DNA of 64,000 nt, taken from Nematostella vectensis (taxonomy: Eukaryota > Cnidaria > Anthozoa > Actiniaria > Edwardsiidae). A program made the position numbers and the translations under genes. The notes under the pieces are model-generated. The model did no database searches. It was given only the letters and a program-made list of their open reading frames with translations, and was not told where the DNA came from. Numbering within the stretch: position 1 is the first letter of the stretch; every line of letters starts with the position of its first letter. Below, piece after piece: positions 1 to 20,800 of the stretch. The stretch covers positions 6,485,203 to 6,549,202 of the forward strand of contig NC_064037.1 of the NCBI RefSeq assembly GCF_932526225.1, in the 5' to 3' direction.

Positions 1-45
1 TGAAACCTCTCCCCTCTGTGTTTTGTACTTGACTCGGGCCGCCAT
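1..45 (-). CDS. 5' end of an unidentified gene (first 15 codons)
   Basis: On the minus strand an ATG at 45 in a good start context (AAG before it, G after it) opens a frame that stays open to the left edge of the window. It reads MAARVKYKTQRGEVS. The peptide is too short to place in a family. It is listed because the ATG GCG GCC start context is typical of animal first exons and the frame is interrupted only by the window edge. It could be chance. Confidence 0.35.
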   Translation of the reverse strand, partial: MAARVKYKTQRGEVS

Positions 46-3000
46 CTTGAATTTGATCCTCACTCCACGGCGGTTGATTGACGAATGAGCCGATGCTTCC
101 AATGGAAGCACCCTTTTATACCGCGCCTTCGTGTTTAAATATTGTATATAATATTTTTAAATATTCAAAATAAATTCGTGTGAAATAAGAACTGAAAACA
201 AGCAAGTCAAAAACTTACGAAACCCATATCTTATTAAATTTCAAGACCGGAATTGCATGTTTGGATTGCGTGATGTGTTGTGTGACATTCTATATAACGC
301 AATACAGTTCGCGACTACAATGATCTATGACGTAAAGGATTTTTGAAGATTCGTTTCTTAATAAATTCAAATTGATAAATGAGTAACAATGTTTTTGTTA
401 TTTCTACAAGTGATATATCATAAAAATACAAAAGAACATTCGCGATTTTGTCATCAAATTAAACCATTGTTCACATGTAATTACTAGCGATAATTGATCG
501 GTAACGAAGCCCCGACTACAAACTCTTCGGGGAAAGCTCATTGCTGCGTTCAAGTGTTTTATTTGCATTGAAAACTGTTCCATTTGCTCAGAGCTTCCAC
601 TGAATCACCACAAACGAGTCCCCTGTACGTGCTACGGCGGCTTAGTGATGTGAAAACTTCTGGAGACAGTCGACATTTCATGTCTAACTAAGGTAAAATT
701 ATCGAAGTGGCAAGAAGTTCTTAGCTTTTGCGCACGCGCCGTGGAAACGTATCAAATCACTCTGCGCACGCTTATTGGAAACAATTGGGCTCTTGTATGA
801 GTTTGAACATTACGTTTAATTTTTTAATAAATAACGCATTGTTTTCAACAGACGTTGAAGACAACTTAATTAAGACAGCTGCCGAATTGGGCCGCTTTCA
901 GATGTATTTTGGATGGTTGATCAACTACGTTAGAATTAAACCCCAAAAATGTCAATATTGTTTGAAATATTTGGCCCTTTGGTATTATTAACGTACCCGC
1001 CAACTTTATACTTGATAGAATCTTTAATATAAAAAATAGAGACATCAAGAGAATTTATATGAGTAAGTACGCAGCTGCTTTGTCTCATATTATCTTTGTT
1101 CTACAAAGGAGTTCTTTTGTCTCTATTCTTCTCGTTCTTTGTGTCGAGGTGCGGATATTGTTCATTTGCTCAATCAAATTGCAGCGTGTAAGAGCTGCGT
1201 ACTGACCCATTTATCTAGCTAGCCTTGTAAGAATCAGCGCGCAACCCAGCCTCTGGTCTTTCATTGATGCATCCATTTAGAACTCGGTCGCATATAAAAT
1301 ACTAGAGGAGTTGGGATACTTCTGTTTGTACTCTTGTTAGCTGTTTTATTTTGCAGGCTTCGGGAATAATTCTTTGAGAATAACAAAAATCGATTCTCTA
1401 GTGGGAAATCGATAAAGTCACGAATCGTTCGTTATATTCGAAGAACTATTCTAAACGAAGCGAGCCGTATTCGGTTAGAAAAAAAACTGAATACAAAGCC
1501 CTCATCCTGTGTCATACGACTAACAAATACATACGCATTGCTTTTTGTTCCATAACGCATGCGCAGTTTGTCTAAGGCACGTAAACTCCGGTAGTATAAA
1601 AGACAGCGATCCCACATGGAAATCAACTTCAATTCAGCTAGTTTATAAATATTTTTGCATAGGAGGGCTGTTAAGGTCCGGAAGGTTGAGGGTTATCATT
1701 CTTCCAATTGAACTCACCCCTCTTCCACCAACTTGACCTTTTGATACAAAATGATTAAACGAAAGCAGTTTTTCTTAAAAAAGGCTAATCACGCCGCAAT
1801 TTTATGCTCCCATTCAATGGCAAGTCACAAATAGCATCCATTTCCATCGGCTAATCCAAGAAAAAAAAAACAAGGTATTTTCAATCAAATATCGTCAATA
1901 ACATATCAAAATTCATTCGTAGATTGTTATTTTGAAGTTTGCTTGCGAATTTACTGCTGTTATTTTCAGTGATAAACGATAACAAATGAGCGGTAGGTCA
2001 ACATTCTAGGGGTCAACCATCTCGCTCACTCAGGGGGGGACTTTTTTGTTGAGCAGGATTTTTTTTTCACGCAACACGCTTTCAGGATGCGAGATTGTTG
2101 TAGTTCCACCAAAAGTTTGAAGGTCGGCCCCTAAATCAGTGGAATGCACTTTTAAGCTTATCTAGCACTAATAAACTCTAATGTCTTTGCTCTCTCTGTT
2201 GTGCTGGCTTGACTATAACACTTTGACTACTACACTTTGTTTCAGGGGTTTATAGGCAGTGACCATAGGTCCGGCAGTCCGAAATAGTGCTTTATTTCTC
2301 GGTGAAATCAACTTATGTCTATTGCAAAACAAGCTTTATTTGATAGGAATATTCGAGCGTTTTTTAAAATATTTTTATTGTTTTTTTTTTTGCGTTTTGA
2401 TAAACGCAACCACTTTGTTTTCATAAATAGAAAAGTTAAGAGTTAAGATAACTCTCAATGTTTTCGTAAAGTAAAACTTCGAGCCCTCTTGTCAAGTTAG
2501 ACTTATTTTTAAGAATCATTAAATTAATCATTAATTAGACGTCACTAGTATAAACGCGAGGGATAACCACAGCATAACAGTATAAGGAAACACAGCCGGA
2601 CCTTAGACAAAGGAAGCTCTTCACATATATATTTATTACTATCTTGTAGTAGCTTACCATGTGGGAGCAATAGGATGTGTTAATGACAAGCGCGGAAAAG
2701 TGACGTAATAGGTGTTCGTCACAATAAAACCCACATTCTTTTTAGCCTTGAATGTGTGTATGTCAAGCAGTTTCGAGCTAAAAATGGTCTTAAACACGTT
2801 TTAATTACTGACCAAAACACGGTATAGATGGTATTCTGTGCTTTATCATCTTTCGAAAGACATGAGGCAATGCTAACACATCAATCCAGTCCGGGCAATG
2901 GGAGAAATACATTTTCAGTCCATTGTCAATTTGTTTTTATTTTGTTAATAGCGACATGGGTATGTTCTTTTCATGTTTCTAAACTATATTTCAGGCCGAA

Positions 3001-3090
3001 CTTTTTTATACACCAAAAGACAGCTTTTTATGTAAAAGAAACGAAAAGTGAACAAAACCGAGCTACGACATAAATAATGATAGGTGACCG
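46..3090. other. AT-rich intergenic stretch, no gene recognised
   Basis: Only short open frames occur and none has recognisable protein similarity or convincing splice sites. A TATA-like string lies near 1290, with nothing to show which gene, if any, it serves. The first, non-coding exon of the gene at 3969 may lie here. Confidence 0.5.
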
Positions 3091-3370
3091 TAGGGGACTT
3101 GCGCTAAGAGATCACGTGACCTTTCTGGTGGCAAATTAAAAACAAAATAATCAAACAAACAAAAATTAGAAATTCATGCGCCCGTCATGACAAAGAACGA
3201 AGAAAGAATAAAATCTTTAAATGAAACCAAACCCCTTTAAAAAAAAAAGAATTCTGGCTTTTTTCGTAAACGCTGAATTACGTTGTTGCTGCAATTTTGC
3301 CGCTAAAAGGCTAAGCGCGCGCTAGTTTGCCACCCAAACAGTCACGTGGTCTCTTAGCGCAAGTCCCCTA
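3091..3370. mobile_element. Short inverted-repeat element (MITE-like), 280 bp
   Basis: The left end TAGGGGACTTGCGCTAAGAG reappears as its reverse complement at the right end (3341-3370). The inverted arms continue through a CACGTGAC motif and a TTTGCCACC/GGTGGCAAA block. There is no coding capacity, as expected for a non-autonomous DNA transposon. The ends carry TA, but a clean target duplication was not established. Confidence 0.75.
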
Positions 3371-3819
3371 TTAAGAAACACCAAGAGAGCATGCTCTCTT
3401 GGTAACACTTCCATGCAAGAACTAAGCAACAAATAGGCCTGCTTTCCCACAAAGTATCCTTTTTGTACTAGACATGGGGTGGTAAGATTTTGAGTCATGT
3501 AGATGGGTACAATAGGTTTGGTTAATGTTCTGTGTTTCTTGGCGTCAATTCATACGAGGATAAGAGAAAGTGAAAACAAATTTAACATTGAGGTAAATTT
3601 GAGTTTATGTGAGTTTGTAAGTTATGTTAGTTTGTTCGGAAATTACTGTTTTCGGAGTTTCGAGATTCCTGAGTAATTCCCTTATAAATTCCTTAGCTAG
3701 CAGGCTATATCAATATAAGAACTGATGTTTTTTAAGCCAAGCTTAACAAATTCTAATATATAACTTATTAATATATCGTTGCTGATAATACCGCGAACAT
3801 TACTTACAGGCGCTTACCC

Positions 3820-3850
3820 AGGATTGGCGGGGGGGGGGGGGGGGGGGGGG
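3820..3850. repeat. Poly-G tract
   Basis: A run of about 20 G just upstream of the 3969 gene. Many similar G or C runs occur in this window (for example 10261, 11427, 14881, 37040, 44625, 52497, 54476), mostly inside repeat elements. Confidence 0.8.
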
Positions 3851-3968
3851 CAGTGATAATTATCATACGGGAAAAACATAGTATTTGACGCACCCCTCTG
3901 TGCACGTGTCTGACTACAATTTGTTCGCAATCTTTAAGCTAGCTAGTCCATTTCGTTTGATTTCAGAC

Positions 3969-6065
3969 ATGGACGACGACATATTTGACAACCCTCTGCA
4001 GTTGGTTCGCGACCAGGTCGCGGCCATTCAATCCGGGGTGACGTCACGGCTCAATAAGGCATTAGCACCTGTACGAGCCTGGATCCGCGGTCACCCTGTC
4101 CTATCAAGCCTTATAGGCTTCATGCTGACGTCATGCATGGTGTTCATGGGGACCGTCGGCAGCATCGCCCTGCTCTGCGCCTCGCCATTCATCGTGGGGT
4201 GGCTAGCCATCGCAGGCCCGGGTCTCCTCGTGGGCGCGTGCGTGTTCGTGGGCGTCACGTGTTCAATCGTGGGAATTTGCGTGTGGTGTTATTTGTGCTA
4301 CTGTTTTTATGTTGCCATCCGTAGACGAGTACGTCGCCTTCTGCACGCATTGCACAGCCGATTACTGAGCATCATGGCTGCCGCCCCATTCAAGCAAGCG
4401 AGCGTTGCTGTTGTGATAGTGCGCAACGAAGGAGCTGTTGCCGTAGGTACGCTGTGTCTGAGGACAGCAATCGAAAAGTCAGGAGTTTCGATTATCACAT
4501 CATTAATTGGACGAGTCCGCGACGAGGGACTTGTTTCCATGGTGACATCTTGTTTATACTACATCATTGACAGGCTGAGGCAAAACACGCCTGTTGCTAT
4601 GGTGATCGCGCCTCTAACAAACCTCATGGATCGACTCCGCGAGGAGGGACTTGTTTCCATGGTTACATCTTGTTTATACTACATCACTGACAGGCTGAGG
4701 CAAAACACGCCTGTTGCTATGGTGATCGCGCCTCTAACAAACCTCATGGATCGACTCCGCGACGAGGGACTTGTTTCCATGGTTACATCTTGTTTATACT
4801 ACATCACTGACAGGCTGAGGCAAAACACGCTTGTTGCTATGGTAATCGCTCCTCTAACAAACCTTATAGATCGACTCCGCGACGAGGGACTTGTTTCCAT
4901 GGTTACATCTTGTTTATACTACATCACTGACAGGCTGAGGCAAAACACGCCTGTTGCTATGGTAATCGCTCCTCTAACAAACCTTATAGATCGACTCCGC
5001 GACGAGGGACTTGTTTCCATGGTTACATCTTGTTTATACTACATCATTGAAAGGCTAAGGCAAAGCACGCCTGTTGCTATGGTAATCGCGCCTCTAACAA
5101 ACCTCATAGATCGACTCCGCGACGAGGGACTTGTTTCCACGGTTACATCTTGTTTATACTATAACATTGACATGCTGAGGCAAAGCACACCTGTTGCTAT
5201 GGTGACATCCATATTGACAAACATCACAGCTCGACTCCGCAATGAAGGACTTGTTTCCATGGTGACTTCTTGTCTATACTATACCATTGACAGGCTTAGG
5301 CAAAGCACGCCTGTTGCTGTGGTGATCTCGCTTTTAACAAATCTCAGAACGCGACTCCACGACGAGGGCGCCATTGCCATGGTTACGTCATTCTTTTGTG
5401 CTGCACTGGACAAGATCCGCAGAGGAGGGCTAATAACCATAGTAATGTCAACTGTCAAAGCCATTAGTCTGTACCCTTTCAGGCTTTTGACTTTTTGCCT
5501 CACTGCGTTATTTGGTGGGCCGAGTGCTCGAGTTTCCAGAATTGCAAGCAGAGCGCGGATAATCTCGATCGCTACGCTGCATCGCTCGTGGTTTTACTTC
5601 ACACATCCGGCTGAGCACTTAAAGCGCTCCATAGATTTCCTACCCATCCATAGAGAATCCACCGATAAAGTCCGCAAGGTCATCGACACCGCCATTGCTT
5701 CAGCGCATAACGCATGGTTTTACTTCATACATCCGACTCAGCTCGTTAAACGCCTTATCAGTTTCCTACCCATCCATGACGAATCAACAGCTGCCGTACG
5801 CGAGGTCATCCAGACTGCCATGGCACCAGTCATCGACATGACCAACGCCGTCGCCATCGGGTTCGATGACACCGTGGAGTTGCTATCCAACGCGGTAAAG
5901 GCTGGGCACAAGCAAGCTAACGAGTTCGTAGACCTCCACGTGGTTGTTCCTCTAGAAGTCATGATCGTGAGGACGCGCCAGCAACTCTGGGAAGAGCCCT
6001 GCAGATACTTTCGGTCACTCGTTTACCAAGTGGAGCGTCTGCAACATGCTGGGTTGATGATGTAA
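3969..6065 (+). CDS. Repeat-containing membrane protein with promethin/LDAF1-like hairpin
   Basis: Single coding exon of 698 aa. The start is the ATG at 3969, three bases after a strong splice acceptor (pyrimidine tract then CAG, 3950-3966), so a 5' untranslated exon upstream is likely. Residues about 15-30 are amphipathic. Residues about 45-115 form a long hydrophobic double segment rich in Gly and Ala, followed by an Arg cluster (RRRVRR). The motif of a short helix, then HPVLSSL, then a hydrophobic hairpin resembles promethin (LDAF1/TMEM159), a lipid-droplet assembly factor. Seven near-identical 40-residue repeats follow (DEGLVSMVTSCLYY, DRLRQNTPVAMV, APLTNL), encoded by 120-bp DNA repeats at about 4510-5350. 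Two diverged units with WFYF.HP and FLPIH follow at about 5580-5830. The tail is mildly acidic. Localisation to lipid droplets or ER is inference from the hairpin. No enzyme motif is visible. Confidence 0.7.
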   Translation: MDDDIFDNPLQLVRDQVAAIQSGVTSRLNKALAPVRAWIRGHPVLSSLIGFMLTSCMVFMGTVGSIALLCASPFIVGWLAIAGPGLLVGACVFVGVTCSIVGICVWCYLCYCFYVAIRRRVRRLLHALHSRLLSIMAAAPFKQASVAVVIVRNEGAVAVGTLCLRTAIEKSGVSIITSLIGRVRDEGLVSMVTSCLYYIIDRLRQNTPVAMVIAPLTNLMDRLREEGLVSMVTSCLYYITDRLRQNTPVAMVIAPLTNLMDRLRDEGLVSMVTSCLYYITDRLRQNTLVAMVIAPLTNLIDRLRDEGLVSMVTSCLYYITDRLRQNTPVAMVIAPLTNLIDRLRDEGLVSMVTSCLYYIIERLRQSTPVAMVIAPLTNLIDRLRDEGLVSTVTSCLYYNIDMLRQSTPVAMVTSILTNITARLRNEGLVSMVTSCLYYTIDRLRQSTPVAVVISLLTNLRTRLHDEGAIAMVTSFFCAALDKIRRGGLITIVMSTVKAISLYPFRLLTFCLTALFGGPSARVSRIASRARIISIATLHRSWFYFTHPAEHLKRSIDFLPIHRESTDKVRKVIDTAIASAHNAWFYFIHPTQLVKRLISFLPIHDESTAAVREVIQTAMAPVIDMTNAVAIGFDDTVELLSNAVKAGHKQANEFVDLHVVVPLEVMIVRTRQQLWEEPCRYFRSLVYQVERLQHAGLMM
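4510..5360 (+). repeat. 120-bp coding tandem repeat, about 7 copies
   Basis: Each 120-bp unit encodes one 40-residue repeat of the membrane protein. The central copies are almost identical, including synonymous positions, while the edge copies (around 5150-5360) have diverged. This indicates recent expansion or gene conversion in the middle of the array. Confidence 0.95.
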
Positions 6066-6600
6066 ATTTTCTCACTTCTATCTTTCAATCCTTTACAATT
6101 ATTCACCATCTTTTTCAAACTTTCATCTTCCAATCCTGAACAATCTTTGTCCATCTTTTTTTTTTTAAATGTTATCTTTTCATCCTGTACAATTTTTCCC
6201 CAATATTTTCTAAATTTCTATCTTTCCAACCTGTACAATTTTTCTCTATCTTTTTCTTCACCTTTTTTTTATCTTTTTTTCTTTCCGTTTTCTCTTTCCC
6301 AACACCTAGTGCCTTTATCGCCAATATCATTTCTTCATCCTTATTTTCTTTTTCCTTTGTCTCCCTTGACGGGACTTTGTTTTTGCCCAGTTTCACTGAT
6401 CTTTTATCGCTATATTCCTCTCTTCATCTCACCCTTCCATTCATACTTTCAGCCCGATCCTTTCCAAATTCTTCCTTCTCATCCTTTTCCTCCGGATCCT
6501 TTCCATACTCCATCTGTTTCACAATCCGCTTTCCTCATTTCCCGCCTCATTTTACTCTGGCTTGGTCGCCCGTCTTTTTTTCTCATCATCGAATAGATCT
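6066..6600 (+). repeat. Pyrimidine-rich tract (plus strand)
   Basis: About 530 bp immediately after the stop codon of the membrane protein, made mostly of C and T on the plus strand. A degenerate phrase like TTTCTATCTTTCCAACCTG recurs between 6070 and 6240. Open frames here come from composition and are not genes. Confidence 0.8.
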
Positions 6601-6957
6601 AATTGTGATTGCGGTTTGATAGGTAAGATTGTTATCGGTAAAGTGATATAGGGTTTGGTATTTCATTTTGGAGTTTTGAAGAACATCGCCTTAATAAGTG
6701 CATCTCAAGCCATTGATGTTTGCATCGCTGTCAGGCTTCGTATTGGAACTTATAACGAGGTTCAAGTAAAAAATGCGGGCAGTAAAAATGCATTATCTTT
6801 TTGTTTGCATATTTCGCAAAGGAGTAGAGTAATTAGATAATCCATCATTCTTTTACGAAATCGTCGTGTTTTGGGCGAATCACTTGAGTCATTTTTAGCT
6901 AATTTGGGTATTGGCGTAGCCGTTAAGATTAGAAAGAGGATCACAATTATTTATCTT
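6601..6957. other. Spacer between two strand-biased tracts, nothing recognised
   Basis: About 350 bp of ordinary AT-rich DNA with no supported feature. It separates the pyrimidine-rich and purine-rich tracts. Confidence 0.5.
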
Positions 6958-7370
6958 TTATTGAAAAGAAAGCGAGAAATGGGCGAAAAAGCTAGAAGCA
7001 GATGAGGAAGAGATGATGAGGGAAGAGAAGGGAATGAGAAATAATGATGGAGGGCGATAGGAGGAGGAGAGAAAGGGAGAAGGAAGGGAAAGTTTTTGGG
7101 AAAGAGAAGGGGAACAGGTTAGGGCCGGTAAGATAAATGGATGGACCGGATGAGCGAGATTGAGATGAATGGGACAATAAAAACAGGGCGAAAACCGAGC
7201 AGAAACTAAGACCCGCCGAGAGAGATAAAGGAACGAGGAAAGTAAGAAAAGGAGAAACGGTACTGGAGAATGCAAAACTAGGAAACAGGAAAGAATTGGG
7301 GGACATGAAAGTGAAAAAGAGAAAGATTGGAAAGAGGGAATTACAAGAATGAACAAATGTAAGAGCAAAT
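6958..7370 (+). repeat. Purine-rich tract (plus strand)
   Basis: About 400 bp dominated by A and G on the plus strand, the mirror of the pyrimidine-rich tract at 6066-6600. The long minus-strand frames here are Ser/Leu/Phe-rich and compositional. It could be the 3' flank of the CHD1L gene. Confidence 0.75.
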
Positions 7371-7932
7371 TCTCTCAAACTCTTGAATTTTGGAACTTCA
7401 GTCTAGGACATTTAGCCAACTATTTCATATTTGTTGATTGTAAATAAGAAATTAAACGCTTATGAAAACGATTCCGCGTAAGCATTTCCGCTTATTGAAT
7501 GTAAATCGTCAAATTATAGAATTGCTTCTAAGTAGGCGTAAAGAGAATATAGAAAAAGGTTGTTAAAAGTATACTCAAAACCTTGTAGTTTTCAGGAAGT
7601 TTAATAAGAACAGGTCCACTCCGTACCAGCGTATAACAAAACCTAAATATGAAACACACGTGCGCGAGATTTATGTTTTGTGATCTACAACAATGAGATA
7701 ATGAGTTGTCGTACAGCATAAGTAATCACTCTTTCAACAAAGGTTTCTCGCTGTATGTTGCCGGATAATCTTATTTTTATATGTCCTAACGCTCCAATGA
7801 GTATCGGTATAATAAGGTCTGGATGAAATCACTGAAGAAATGTTATTCCTAAAAAAAACCCAACGGGAAGAATTTCATCAGAGCCAACGCCCCAAGCCCT
7901 GGGATTTTTTTCACCTCCTGGAATGGGCCAAA
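7371..7932. other. 3' flank of CHD1L, no gene recognised
   Basis: AT-rich. It was searched by eye for a macro-domain exon continuing the CHD1L gene on the minus strand and none was recognised. Confidence 0.45.
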
Positions 7933-16945
<9,013 letters not shown>

Positions 16946-17814
16946 TTCTCCCAAGTTCCATCGAACTAGCTCCAAAAGTTTTGTAAAATTCGCGCGTACT
17001 AATTCTAGGCCCCGCTCGTCTGTCGAGGCATCTTTAGATGATCGCCTCGTCTTCAAAACGAGTCAGTCACAGGTATCCTGTCAACCGTCATCATCTGGCG
17101 ATCTAGAGAAAAAAATTTCTATTGCTGACACAGAGCATTCCGTTATTTTGATTGCACTGCACTTTTACGCCTGCAAATTTTGTCAGACTAATAACCTTAG
17201 ATAAAAAATAATTGCAAAGTTGCCTTGGTTTAATAATTAAGTTACAATGATGATGGTAGAATAATTTTTTTTTTCTTTTAGTTTTTCTTCTTTTTTTTTT
17301 CAGTTGCAGCCCCGCTATTGCCTACCCATAGTGCGTAGCGGTCGTTTGAGGGGCAGCTGTTTCCGTTCTACGCAAGTGGGCGGTTGGTACTCGGTTTTCG
17401 ACTCATGCAAATCAAATCTTCCTTCCGCTCTGAAAAAAAATTAACACAAACATTCATACGGAGAAGTCTATCAGGTTGGCTTCATCTCAGTGATGATCCT
17501 GAGGTTTTACCGAGATTTTGAGTAGAGGAAGCATAATTAGGGTAAATTGCTTGCATTTTTCGCGGGCGAGTTGTTTTGGTCGTCTTCTTTCGTCGCTTTA
17601 TCGGATTTTGTTGTCTGTTCGCTTATCGCCATTTTTGTGTTGGCGGATCTGTGACGTCGGTGGCAACTTAGTTTACGTAGTGTCCTCTCAGCCTATTCTC
17701 GCAAAAATCAAGCTGCAAAGGGTCGCATTTACTCGGCGATTTCGTCGTCGCCATTGAAGAAGAACGGAGTTTGGGGAAAGCGACGAGGAACATAATTTCT
17801 AGTCGCTGATTGAA
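16946..17814. promoter_or_regulatory. Divergent promoter region between CHD1L (-) and carboxypeptidase (+)
   Basis: The two genes start head to head, with the CHD1L start near 16945-17056 and the carboxypeptidase ATG at 17815. The roughly 0.8 kb between them must hold both promoters and 5' leaders. It is less AT-rich than the flanks, with CpG sites around 17330-17400 and 17560-17760. No TATA box is placed. A shared bidirectional promoter is inferred. Confidence 0.5.
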
Positions 17815-20800
17815 ATGATGAGGAACTTTGCGACTTTATTTGTGCTTCTTTTGGGGCTTTCCAAGGCGTCTCTTTCTAGTCTAGAAAGCTCAGAAACTGG
17901 CGTTCCGTTTGTTCACCACAACTACGAAGCAATGAAAGGTTTACTGGAGAAATTTAACAAGGAATACCCCGACATAACACGACTTTACAGCGTAGGGAAG
18001 ACTGTCGAAAATCGCGACCTTTTGGTTTTAGAAATTTCTGACAAGCCAGGAAAACACGAAAAGGGAGAACCAGAATTCAAATACATCGGGAACATGCATG
18101 GGAACGAAGTTGTAAGCCGAGAGATTTTGCTTCAACTTATTGGTTATTTGTTAAAAAATTATCAAGAAAATTCCGAATTAAAAAAGCTAGTGGATAGCAC
18201 ACGAATTCACATCATGCCCTCTATGAACCCTGATGGGTATGAAAAAGCTGTGATGGGAGATTGCCAAGGGGTGACGGGACGTGCGAATGCCAATGGCATC
18301 GATTTAAACAGGTAAATGCTCATAGAAAAGTTAGAATGTTTACGAAAAGAATGCTAATTTATTCAAAACCGTGAAGCGAAAACACTAAAAGGTTGTAATC
18401 TGAAATAGAGATTGTTATACTGATAACTTGTTTACTACCGTAACAGCAATGAATTTGGCTTTAAAATCATACCATGAATCCATTGTATGTTCCCGATAGC
18501 TAATTTAGTTTGATTCTACAATGATTTAGCATTGATATGAAGTACGACGTGTCATTTAGTCGAGTTGAATTCAGTTATAACTAACTTATGTACAATTCCC
18601 AGGCTATAATTTCTATTTCCTCAGTTTTTTTATTGGTTTCCCAGTAGAAACTAGAAATATATGTACGATTATTATTGTCTATTTAAATATAAATATATAA
18701 ATATATATATTATACATATAAATTTCACAGGATTTGGTTTCCTGTGAAGCTATCAATGTTTTTTTTGCACACACATCATTAAGATTTAAAACCCTTGTAC
18801 AATAAAGCTGACCAAACACCAATATTTTTATTGACCCACTATTAGATAAAAGACAAAACATACTAATGGTGAATTTTTATAGACCATAGTATTGCCACTG
18901 TGCGGTATGTAGATTTTACTTTCTGTAGTACACTATACACCTATATTATAGTTTATAGATATGGAGTATTTGTAAAAATACAGACGTTTAGAGGCTACTG
19001 CCTCTTCATCAGTGTCTAATAGCAACTGAAAGATTGAGCGCACCTGTAATTCAAATGTGTGAGCAAAACAAAATGCACATGCTCAAACTAGATGAATTTG
19101 AAATCAACATTGAGTCCATGTGGCTTGAGTGTTCTTTGTCTAAAGATTGCACACGCTTTCTCTTCTCTGCAACTTTTAGTCATCACAGATATTAGCACAT
19201 CTGAGGCTTGGTGTCCGGTCGACAAGAAGTGCTGGGTGACAGGGACCTTGTTGCCAGAGGAGTCGGTTCTCCTGTTAGCTCCTTTCCTGTTAGCTCCTCC
19301 TGAAATTTCTGTATTTTTACAACATTATTAGCGCTGTAAAAAACGTTTCAACCAAATATAACATTAATTTCCTAGCACTACCATCCCTAATCAACACCAG
19401 CTATGGAGTATGCATTTAAAAGAAAAATAGAACCCTATAGATCAAATCCATTTTTTACTTGAAGCTTCAGATTTCTTAACTTTAAATGTAATAGACTCCT
19501 TCAAAGTTTTCTTGGTGTTGGTCGATAAAATGTTCTCAAGAAGAACTGCACAGAAGACTAAGAGTAATTCACATTCCATTTTGTTTCATTTCATCATCCT
19601 GCTATGATAATTTGCAGAGCTATCAAAAAAAGCCAGTGACCACCAGAGCTTCGCCAGTTACTCCATGTTTTATTGCTGGCTACTTTTTGTCTAATGTTTA
19701 AATTTAATAATTAGAACCAATTTTGCCTCAATCCTGTCACAACTAGCTACTTTTTTAAAGCCACATCCTACTTCACTACCTTTTGACAGCCCTTATTTGG
19801 GAGTATGATACCATAGTGCTAAATGTTGGTAGAGGCCCTGAGGTTTTTCTTGCAAAATAACTTCTTGGATTAATTAAACTCAGAGAAATACAGTAATACC
19901 TGAATAGGTTTATTGTAGTCTGGATTCTCAGCTTTTTCCAGAGAACAAGGAAAATGATTGTTTGATTACATCACATACCATATTTGGAAGTCCACTTCAA
20001 TCATTTTTTTCACTTTTTTGTCACCCTAGAACTGTGTACCATGAGAATTTGTAAAATAAAAATATGTTAACATATAATAAAATATGTTAACATATTTTTG
20101 TGATGATCTTGCTTACTTAGTTTTACAGGTTGACCAATCCTATGACATAAAAGATAAAAAAATATAATATCAAATAAAATACACTAAGTAGACTTAGAGG
20201 ATTGTTTGACCATGTAGTAGGCATCAGTTGGAAATATATGTTTATTTTTGTGATGATCTTGTTGACTTTTCACAGTTGACCAAAAAAATCCTAACTTTTT
20301 CCCCCCAGAAACTTCCCTGACCAGTTTGCAGGAAGAAAGGAGAACAACCCTCTTCAGCCAGAAACCAAGCTTGTGATGTCCTGGATCAAATCCAACCCTT
20401 TTGTCTTATCTGCTAACCTCCATGGGGGCTCGTTAGTGGCTAATTACCCATTTGACGACTATGATCCTAATGGCAAGCGGTCGGGTGACAGCCCCTCTCC
20501 TGATGACCCTCTCTTCAAGTCCTTGGCCCGCACCTATGCTGATGCGCACAAGACCATGCATCTGAACAAGCCACCATGCCCTGGGGACCCAGATCAATTT
20601 GACGGAGGTATGGTACAGGCACAATGCTAGGCGTGGGTGCAGGGGGTGCACTTGTTCCATTATAATTCAAGTGAAGCAAGAGTTAAAATCTGTTGGTTGT
20701 CGTGCATAGAACTTTGTGAACAAAAATGCCTCAATATTTTGCACATCAAAATTGCTTTAAGATTCGATCGTTGGAGCAACTCTAACTTTTCTGGTATATT

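Noticed and set aside
728-1048. Short frames near the left edge
   Set aside because: No start context, splice sites or similarity. Composition is like the surrounding intergenic DNA.
6147-7378. Long Ser/Leu/Phe-rich frames on both strands
   Set aside because: They follow from the strong pyrimidine or purine bias of each strand and have no domain, signal or splice evidence.
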